From Sphingomonas sp. (GTDB lineage: Bacteria; Pseudomonadota; Alphaproteobacteria; Sphingomonadales; Sphingomonadaceae): a stretch of 12,112 nucleotides of DNA. Positions within the stretch are counted from its first letter, which is position 1, and each line of letters begins with the position of its first letter. Under the pieces are notes generated by a model. It ran no database searches and had not been told where the DNA came from. It saw nothing but the letters and a program-made list of their open reading frames with translations. The stretch is taken from NCBI GenBank assembly GCA_013812805.1, contig JACCSV010000202.1, forward strand, positions 1-12,112, in the 5' to 3' direction. The position numbers and the translations under genes were made by a program. Below are positions 7,943-12,112 of this stretch, piece after piece.

Positions 7943-8374
7943 GTGATTAACGAAACCGACCGCCGCCTCTCCGCTTGCCTTGTCCTTCTCCGCCTCGGCG
8001 TGGGCCTGGTTATGCTGGTCTGGTCTTTCGACAAGATTCTCAATCCCAGCCACGGCGGTGCCGTGCTGGAAAGCTTCTACGGGATCGCGGGGGCGGGTGG
8101 ATCGGTGATCCGGGCAATCGGCATTTTGCAGGGCCTCATCGTCCTCGCTTTCCTCGTCGGCTTTGCCCGCACATGGACCTACGGAGCCGTGCTCGCGATG
8201 CACGGCACGACGACTCTAATCTCGTGGAGTGCTTATCTGGAACCGCTCAAGAACATCCTGTTCTTCGCCGCCTGGCCGATGCTCGCCGCCTGCGTCACGC
8301 TGTTCGTGTTGCGAGACCATGATCGAATCGCATCGCTTTCCGGCGTCGGTCGTTCGCGAGGTCCGACAGGCTAA
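7943..8374 (+). CDS. DoxX-like integral membrane protein
   Basis: This 143-residue inner-membrane protein has four predicted helices: about 10-33, 54-75, 78-98 and 104-123. The first helix, LLRLGVGLVMLVWSFDKIL, is typical of the DoxX/DoxD-like group, where a helix runs into a short DK-IL-NP turn. Members have been linked to thiosulfate:quinone oxidoreductase and to redox or membrane functions, but most have no defined role. Nothing here shows a specific activity. The start is GTG 7943-7945, chosen for AAGGGGAG about 8 bases before it. An upstream in-frame TTG at 7913 overlaps the regulator stop and would add 10 residues, but has no better binding site. The gene is probably co-transcribed with the AsnC-type regulator. 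Its TAA overlaps the end of the degraded hydrolase frame on the opposite strand. Confidence 0.85.
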   Translation: MINETDRRLSACLVLLRLGVGLVMLVWSFDKILNPSHGGAVLESFYGIAGAGGSVIRAIGILQGLIVLAFLVGFARTWTYGAVLAMHGTTTLISWSAYLEPLKNILFFAAWPMLAACVTLFVLRDHDRIASLSGVGRSRGPTG

Positions 8375-8645
8375 CCGCCGTCGGCCCGATCATTTCTAAC
8401 GCAGGAAGGAGGCTGACGATGCGTGCGGCCGCTGCGGGATCGCTGCTTCTCGGTTTGGCGGGAGCCACCGAAAAGGTGCGGCAGCCCCGCGTCCATGCCG
8501 AAGCGCGCGAAACGGAGAACTTTGGCCGAGATCCCGGCACCTCGGGCATGACGATCACCGTGGGCCCCGCGCCCGCGCCGTAGACGGTGCGGCGTTCGCC
8601 CTCGTGGGAGAATGGAACGGCCTCGAAGCCTGCTAGCTGGCCCAT
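8371..8645 (-). pseudogene. Dienelactone hydrolase family protein, N-terminal remnant
   Basis: Intact relatives are alpha/beta hydrolases with a Cys-Asp-His triad that open dienelactones or related esters. From ATG 8643-8645 the frame reads FEAVPFSHEGERRTVYGAGA then GPTVIVMPEVPG, a close match to the family's first beta strands. After G38, at 8532-8533, one base is missing: the next frame continues the family sequence as ISAKVLRFAR and PHLFGGS. The family sequence is lost after about 8450, and this frame stops at TAG 8371-8373. Only about 65 of the usual 230-280 residues remain, with no nucleophile or His, so the protein cannot work. The start lies 7 bases past the nitrilase stop, with AAGGG overlapping that stop, so it was the third gene of the ABM-nitrilase operon. 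The truncation point abuts the 3' end of the DoxX-like gene, suggesting a deletion. Confidence 0.7.
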
Positions 8646-8652
8646 GATGCCC

Positions 8653-9609
8653 TTATTCTCCTTCGCCCGCGAAGCGGCGTCCCGAGCGTTTCGTGCTGAA
8701 GTCGAAAAGCTCCGGGCGATGATAATGCCCGGTGACGTCCAGCGTCATGCTTTCTTCGCTCGCCCGGGTCAGGTCGAGTTCGGCCAAGAGGGTAGCCGTT
8801 TCGTCGTACACCGGCTCGACGAGATACTTGCCGTCCGGACCGATAATGGCGCTGCCGCCGCGCAGCACCCAATGCTCCGAACCCGACACGCGATCGGGGT
8901 GCGCCTCAAGCTCCGGCGGCAGCGAGGAGGCGCGCATCAAGGCCCCGGAGGCGAGTACGAAGCAGCGCCCTTCGAACGCATATTGGCGGCTGGCGACCTG
9001 GTGCATCTCGTGCACCGTGGGCCACACCGCGACGTGGATGTCCTCGCCGGATTCGTGCAGCGCCTGCCGGGCGAGCGGCATCCAATGTTCCCAGCACACC
9101 AGCGCGCTGACCCGCCCCGCCGCCGTATCGACGGCGCGTAAACCCTCCGCGTCGCCCGCGCCCCAGATCAGCCGTTCGGTGTAGGTCGGCATCAGCTTGC
9201 GATGGTGGTTGAGCAGCCGGCCTTCGGGCGATAGCGTGATCAGCGAATTGTAAAGCGTGCCCCGGCCGGCGCCCCGATCCACCCGTTCGCTGAGACCGAT
9301 CACCAGCGTGGCGGACGCCTCACGCGCCGTGGCGGCGAGATGATCGAGCGCTGGACCCGGGATCGCGACGCTGTTCTGCGCGATGCGGGCGAACACCGCC
9401 TTTACCGGCGCGTGGTCCCACAAGGCGGCGTCGCGGCAGTTGTCCAGCCAAGCCGGGTAGCCCGGAACCCAGGTCTCGGGGAACACGATAAGCTCAGCAC
9501 CTGCAGCCGAGGCCTCAAGCGCTTTGTTGCGCGTCAGCTCCAGGCAGGCGGTAACATCGGCTGCGACCTCCGCCTGGACCACGGCCGCGACGACCTTTCT
9601 GTTTCTCAT
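8653..9609 (-). CDS. Nitrilase (carbon-nitrogen hydrolase family)
   Basis: This 318-residue enzyme probably hydrolyses an organic nitrile to the carboxylic acid and ammonia in the cytosol. The catalytic residues are all present: E45 in IVFPETWVPGYP, K138 in NHHRKLMPTYTERL with the accessory E145, and nucleophile C172 in ALVCWEHWMPLAR. The HRKLMPTYTER and CWEHWMPL forms are those of true nitrilases rather than amidases or carbamoylases. Length is slightly short of typical bacterial nitrilases (about 330-370); the C-terminal tail is the variable part. The substrate (aliphatic, aryl or arylaceto) cannot be told. AGGAGC lies about 13 bases before the ATG. The start overlaps the upstream ABM gene stop as ATGA, so translation is coupled. 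It is the central and only clearly catalytic intact gene of this operon. An opposite-strand frame at 8587-9141 is a shadow. Confidence 0.92.
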   Translation of the reverse strand: MRNRKVVAAVVQAEVAADVTACLELTRNKALEASAAGAELIVFPETWVPGYPAWLDNCRDAALWDHAPVKAVFARIAQNSVAIPGPALDHLAATAREASATLVIGLSERVDRGAGRGTLYNSLITLSPEGRLLNHHRKLMPTYTERLIWGAGDAEGLRAVDTAAGRVSALVCWEHWMPLARQALHESGEDIHVAVWPTVHEMHQVASRQYAFEGRCFVLASGALMRASSLPPELEAHPDRVSGSEHWVLRGGSAIIGPDGKYLVEPVYDETATLLAELDLTRASEESMTLDVTGHYHRPELFDFSTKRSGRRFAGEGE

Positions 9610-9935
9610 AATCGGCTGGCCTGCTCCTGACCGCCGAACACATCGTAATGTACCGCGCGCTCGTCGAAGCGCGACAGAACCGCGCGCGCCGGCGCCGGCA
9701 CATGGGCGATCTCGTAATCCTCACCCACGAAGGTCGTCACCGCAGCAAGGTCGTCGAACCACATGATGGTCGCACACTCGATCTCGTCGCCCAGATCGCT
9801 GCGTATCAAGTCGATGTTGCGGAAACCGGGGATCGCTCGTGCCTCGATGCCGGGGATTACCGTCAAGCGCAGGAGTTCTTCGTAAACAGACGCGTTCGGG
9901 ACCGTGGCCCAGCCGCGCCAGATCCTGCAGATCAT
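9606..9935 (-). CDS. ABM-superfamily (antibiotic biosynthesis monooxygenase-like) small protein
   Basis: This 109-residue protein has the dimeric alpha/beta-barrel ferredoxin-like fold of the ABM superfamily. Family cues are ICRIWRGWA at the start, YEELLRLTVIPGIEARAIPG, then IECATIMWFDDLAAV and a final AVLSRFDERAVHYDV. Such proteins act as cofactor-free monooxygenases, heme-degrading enzymes or isomerase-like accessory proteins; many in catabolic operons have no assigned reaction, and none is claimed here. The ATG at 9933-9935 has GGGAGA about 7 bases upstream. Its stop overlaps the nitrilase start by four bases (ATGA). It is the first gene of the operon, with 307 bases between its start and the divergent cupin gene start, where its promoter should be. 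Confidence 0.82.
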   Translation of the reverse strand: MICRIWRGWATVPNASVYEELLRLTVIPGIEARAIPGFRNIDLIRSDLGDEIECATIMWFDDLAAVTTFVGEDYEIAHVPAPARAVLSRFDERAVHYDVFGGQEQASRL

Positions 9936-10242
9936 GGCCGTCTCCCGATTGGTCGACTACCTATGCCAGAGGGCCGTTCATCCCGCTACTGGGACACTTT
10001 CGCGCAAAGCACACAAGTAAGCGCGTTTGCTGATCACGACGAGATCATGCTCACGATGGCGACCGACACCCTTCGGGAATCCCGGGCGAGAAGCGCCTGA
10101 AACGAAATGAGCGCCGGCCTAAGACGATGATCAAGGCTCCGGCGCGCGCCCCACCGTCTTCGACATCCAAATGGAAAAGCGGCGCTGGTCGGGCGTTGGC
10201 TTCGCAATGGTGAGTAGCCTTTCAGCTACAGGAGCTTGCGCA
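9936..10242. other. 307-base divergent intergenic region (ABM operon / cupin gene)
   Basis: No convincing gene was found. A hairpin lies at 10111-10145. An in-frame extension of the cupin gene from 10171 adds 24 residues without a binding site of its own. A plus-strand frame ending at 10100 is a shadow of the ABM gene in its first part and has no recognised similarity in its last 40 codons. Promoters for both directions must lie here, but no good -35/-10 pair was recognised. Confidence 0.5.
10111..10145. promoter_or_regulatory. GC-rich hairpin upstream of the cupin gene
   Basis: GCGCCGG (10111-10117) and CCGGCGC (10139-10145) pair perfectly. CCT (10118-10120) with AGG (10134-10136) adds three pairs after a two-base bulge, leaving a 13-base loop. 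No T-run follows. It could be an operator, a leader structure for the cupin gene, or chance in GC-rich DNA. Confidence 0.3.
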
Positions 10243-10911
10243 ATGGATACTCAGACTTTGATCAATGCAGATTTCAGAGAGCGCGTAGTGATCGACACGC
10301 GCGCGCAGGCCTGGATCAGTTCGCCTGAGTCCGGCGTCGAACGTCAGCCGCTCGACCGAATTGGCGGTGAGCAGGCGCGGGCTACTAGCTTGGTACGCTA
10401 CGCCGCGGGATCAAGCTTTTCCGCCCACCAGCATGGCGGCGGCGAAGAGTTCCTGGTGTTAGACGGCACCTTCTCCGACGAGCATGGCGAATATCCTGCC
10501 GGCACATACGTGCGAAACCCTCCTGGCTCGTGCCACCGCCCCTTCAGCGGGGAAGGATGCACCTTGGTCGTGAAGCTGCGCCAGTTTGCCCCCGACGATC
10601 AGAAGCGGGTCGTGATCGACACGCGTGCGTCCACGTGGTCCGGGGTTTCCGGATCGGGGCTGTCCCGCCTGACCTTGCATCGGCACGGTGATGAGAAAGT
10701 GGAACTCGTGCGCTTCGCGCCAAACGCGCGCGTGCCGTCGGATCCCCACCCGGGTGGAGAAGAAGTGCTCGTGCTTGAGGGCGTACTGTCGGACGAAGCG
10801 GGGCATTACCCCGCGGGGGTTTGGGTTAGGGATCCGCCTGGGAGCTCGCACGCACCGTTCAGTGAAACGGGGTGCGTCATCTACGTCAAGGAAGGCCATT
10901 TGAACTGTTAA
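10243..10911 (+). CDS. Double-cupin protein, ChrR cupin-like
   Basis: This 222-residue protein is two tandem cupin domains with no anti-sigma N-terminus. Domain 1 (about 14-115) and domain 2 (about 122-220) share RVVIDTR, GGEE-LVL-G, SDE-G-YPAG, VR-PPGS and H-PFS. Domain 1 has H62, H64, E68 and H98, which have exactly the spacing of the zinc ligands in the ChrR cupin domain (H141, H143, E147, H177 from memory). In domain 2 the first His is D167, with H169, E173 and H203 kept. ChrR-type cupins act in anti-sigma release under singlet oxygen; stand-alone relatives include acetylacetone-cleaving-type dioxygenases and proteins of unknown role, so the reaction is unassigned. ATG 10243 is chosen for AGGAG about 9 bases upstream; the frame is open from 10171. 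No sigma factor gene is nearby. The domains keep a 14-base identical DNA stretch, consistent with duplication. Confidence 0.88.
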   Translation: MDTQTLINADFRERVVIDTRAQAWISSPESGVERQPLDRIGGEQARATSLVRYAAGSSFSAHQHGGGEEFLVLDGTFSDEHGEYPAGTYVRNPPGSCHRPFSGEGCTLVVKLRQFAPDDQKRVVIDTRASTWSGVSGSGLSRLTLHRHGDEKVELVRFAPNARVPSDPHPGGEEVLVLEGVLSDEAGHYPAGVWVRDPPGSSHAPFSETGCVIYVKEGHLNC

Positions 10912-10975
10912 GCAAGGGCCGGGCGAGCGTCAGCCCCCAAAGTAGTGCCGTCGAAAAGGAGATGCGGACGCGCTC

Positions 10976-11236
10976 CTGATCGCAGTTATTGCTATCGTTC
11001 TCTTTGGGACCGCTTACCTCTGGATCGCCGGATCGGCGGTCGTGGTGGATAAGACAGGCGGAGTGGAGAGTGCCTTCGTTGTAACCGGTGACGGTAGCGA
11101 GCAGCCACTTAGGCAACTTTTGAGCGGCTACTTCTACGGCATCCCGCAACTGGAAGGCACTATTCAGGTGCGCTCCAAAGCCGACATTACGTGCTATGCC
11201 GTGCCGATGACCCTCGGCTCCCCGACCCCGCCATGA
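10976..11236 (+). CDS. Small membrane-anchored protein, start uncertain or frameshifted
   Basis: This frame encodes a likely small membrane protein that I do not recognise. From codon 10976 it reads LLIAVIAIVLFGTAYLWIAG, a transmembrane or signal-anchor helix, then a soluble part of about 65 residues (AVVVDKTGGVESAFVV, SGYFYGIPQLEGTIQVRS, ITCYAVPM). No ATG, GTG or TTG starts it before GTG 11042, which would lose the helix; the frame has a stop at 10943. ATG 10962-10964 with AAGGAG touching it is one base out of frame; one inserted base before 10976 would give MRTR plus the helix. So the gene is either frameshifted or starts at CTG 10976. Its TGA overlaps the next ATG as ATGA, which suggests a coupled gene pair. 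The coordinates follow the helix-containing frame. Confidence 0.45.
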   Translation: MIAVIAIVLFGTAYLWIAGSAVVVDKTGGVESAFVVTGDGSEQPLRQLLSGYFYGIPQLEGTIQVRSKADITCYAVPMTLGSPTPP

Positions 11237-11694
11237 GCGTCGCCTTTCGACGCGACTGCGATGAGGAGCATCTCGAGCCCCGCTTCGAGCTGCCGATCCC
11301 GCCGGGTCCCAATCTGGTCACGCCGCGCGGCTATGCGTTGATCGCGGCGCGGGTTGCCGAGCTCGAAACCGGCCTTGCTGGCGACCTTGGCGCCGACGAG
11401 CGCAAGGCCTTGCTGCGCGACGCGCAGTATTGGCGAAGCCGCCTGACCAGCGCCCAGGTCATGTCTGCGCCGAGCGGCGAAACGGTGGCGATCGGGACTC
11501 GGGTGACGATCGATCGCGATGGCCAGGCCCGCACCTTCGAGATCGTCGGGCACGACGAGAGCGACCCGGGAAGCGACCGCATTGCCTTTGCGTCGCCGCT
11601 GGCCCGAGCGCTGATCGGCGCCGAAGTCGGGCAAGTGCTTGACCTTCCGAACTCCGACGACCCGATTACGGTCACCGCGATTGCGGTCGCTTAG
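11233..11694 (+). CDS. GreA/GreB family transcription elongation factor-like protein
   Basis: Gre factors enter the RNA polymerase secondary channel and stimulate cleavage of backtracked RNA. This protein has 153 residues, close to GreA length. A family-specific N-terminal segment (MSVAFRRDCDEEHLEP, then FELPIPPGPNLVTPRGYALI) precedes a helical hairpin (about 40-77). The C-terminal FKBP-like domain follows (about 85-153: VAIGTRVTI, TFEIVGHDESDP, FASPLARALIGAEVG). In GreA the hairpin tip carries the acidic pair in GDLSENAEY that positions the catalytic Mg2+. Here the corresponding stretch is GADERKALLRDAQYW, so the acidic tip is not conserved in the usual form and cleavage activity is uncertain. 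It may regulate polymerase in another way, as in Rnk- or Gfh-like relatives. There is no binding site before the ATG; translation may be coupled to the preceding small gene through ATGA. Its stop overlaps the convergent racemase stop. Confidence 0.85.
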   Translation: MSVAFRRDCDEEHLEPRFELPIPPGPNLVTPRGYALIAARVAELETGLAGDLGADERKALLRDAQYWRSRLTSAQVMSAPSGETVAIGTRVTIDRDGQARTFEIVGHDESDPGSDRIAFASPLARALIGAEVGQVLDLPNSDDPITVTAIAVA

Positions 11695-12112
11695 GCCGCC
11701 GCCCTCGCCTCTTGTTCCTCCGCCAGCATCCAGTCCACCGCCGCTCGGGCATGAATGGCGGTGGTGTCGTAGACGGGGATGACGCTGGCGCGGACGTCGA
11801 CGGCAAGGACCAGCTCAGTGCAGCCCAGAACGACGGCATGCACCTTCTGCTTGGCCAGCTCGGTGATCAGGCTCTTGAGCTTGCGCTGGCTGTCCCTGGT
11901 CACCCGCCCGGCGGTCAGCTCGTCATAGATGATCCGGTCGACTTCGCGGGCCCAGCCGGGGTCGATCCCGACCAGCACGATCCCGCGCCGCTCGATCCGT
12001 TCGCGAACATAGGGCTCGCTCATCGTGAAGCGGGTTCCGAGCAGCGCGACTCTCGTACGGCCGTCGGCGACCAGCTTGTCGGCGGTCGCCTCGGCGATGT
12101 GCAGCACCGGGA
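11691..12112 (-). CDS. Aspartate/glutamate racemase family protein, 5' end outside window
   Basis: Family members interconvert L- and D-aspartate or glutamate without cofactor, using two cysteines. Only the C-terminal half is here, about 140 residues. The frame enters at the window edge through PVLHIAEATADKL and contains VALLGTRFTMSEPY, the IIYDEL motif and the second catalytic cysteine in VVLGCTELVL. It ends with VYDTTAIHARAAVDWML before TAA 11691-11693. IIYDEL and the late GCTEL fit the YgeA/aspartate racemase group. The first catalytic cysteine and the start lie beyond position 12112, so activity and substrate cannot be judged. It converges on the Gre-like gene: the two stop codons share three bases (11691-11693 and 11692-11694 on opposite strands), leaving no room for a terminator between them. 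Confidence 0.92.
   Translation of the reverse strand, partial: PVLHIAEATADKLVADGRTRVALLGTRFTMSEPYVRERIERRGIVLVGIDPGWAREVDRIIYDELTAGRVTRDSQRKLKSLITELAKQKVHAVVLGCTELVLAVDVRASVIPVYDTTAIHARAAVDWMLAEEQEARAAA

Noticed and set aside
8419..8583. A 54-codon plus-strand frame with an excellent AGGAAGGA binding site and a signal-peptide-like start (MRAAAAGSLLLGLAGA), 44 bases after the DoxX-like gene.
   Set aside because: The opposite strand carries recognisable dienelactone hydrolase sequence over most of it, and the rest of this frame has no secreted-protein character. It could be translated, but more likely is an antisense shadow; conservation in relatives would decide.
8295..8645. The 116-codon minus-strand frame read as one complete protein.
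   Set aside because: Only its first 38 codons match a family; after 8533 the similarity moves to another frame, so it is described as a pseudogene instead.
9648..10100. A plus-strand frame of 150 codons whose last 40 codons lie outside the ABM gene.
   Set aside because: Its first two thirds are antisense to the ABM gene and its tail resembles nothing I recognise, so it is not supported as a gene.
10886..11149. An 87-codon minus-strand frame next to the cupin gene.
   Set aside because: No recognisable domain; the plus strand there encodes a plausible membrane helix followed by a soluble region coupled to the next gene.

Overview
The window is high-GC DNA (roughly 60-65 percent G+C by eye). 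It reads as a chromosomal segment of an alphaproteobacterium, most likely a sphingomonad. That placement is an inference from protein style: the Gre-like protein at 11233, the TPR membrane protein at 3060 and the TviB-type sugar dehydrogenase resemble sphingomonad versions. No rRNA or other marker is present to prove it.

The left part (1-4898) looks like ordinary, well-kept chromosome. A TviB/WbpO-type nucleotide-sugar dehydrogenase and uvrC (nucleotide excision repair; its 3' end lies outside the window) are both on the minus strand, 32 bases apart. Divergently, a 612-residue membrane-anchored TPR protein of unknown function is on the plus strand. A perfect 18-base palindrome sits just upstream of the dehydrogenase start.

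The middle (about 4899-10911) looks like an accessory, partly decayed catabolic region. In order it holds: a 348-base gap with a hairpin repeat; the C-terminal half of a dicarboxylate/amino-acid:cation symporter (pseudogene, minus); a frameshifted luciferase-like FMN monooxygenase (minus); a divergent Lrp/AsnC regulator followed by a DoxX-like membrane protein (plus); the remnant of a dienelactone hydrolase, an intact nitrilase and an ABM-type small monooxygenase in one coupled minus-strand operon (transcribed ABM, nitrilase, hydrolase); and a double-cupin ChrR-like protein (plus). Uptake, flavin oxygenation, nitrile hydrolysis and ester or lactone hydrolysis would fit a small route for using a nitrile or other xenobiotic. 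Three of its members are broken, so the route as a whole is probably not functional here, unless the single-base lesions are sequencing errors.

The right end (10912-12112) returns to housekeeping-style genes: a small membrane protein with a damaged or non-standard start, coupled by an ATGA overlap to a GreA/GreB-like factor. That gene converges with, and overlaps by 3 bases, a partial aspartate/glutamate racemase. No tRNA, rRNA, CRISPR array, insertion sequence or recombinase was seen. I found no convincing new multi-gene system. The best leads are the ABM-nitrilase-hydrolase operon, the asymmetric double cupin, and the small protein coupled to the Gre-like factor.
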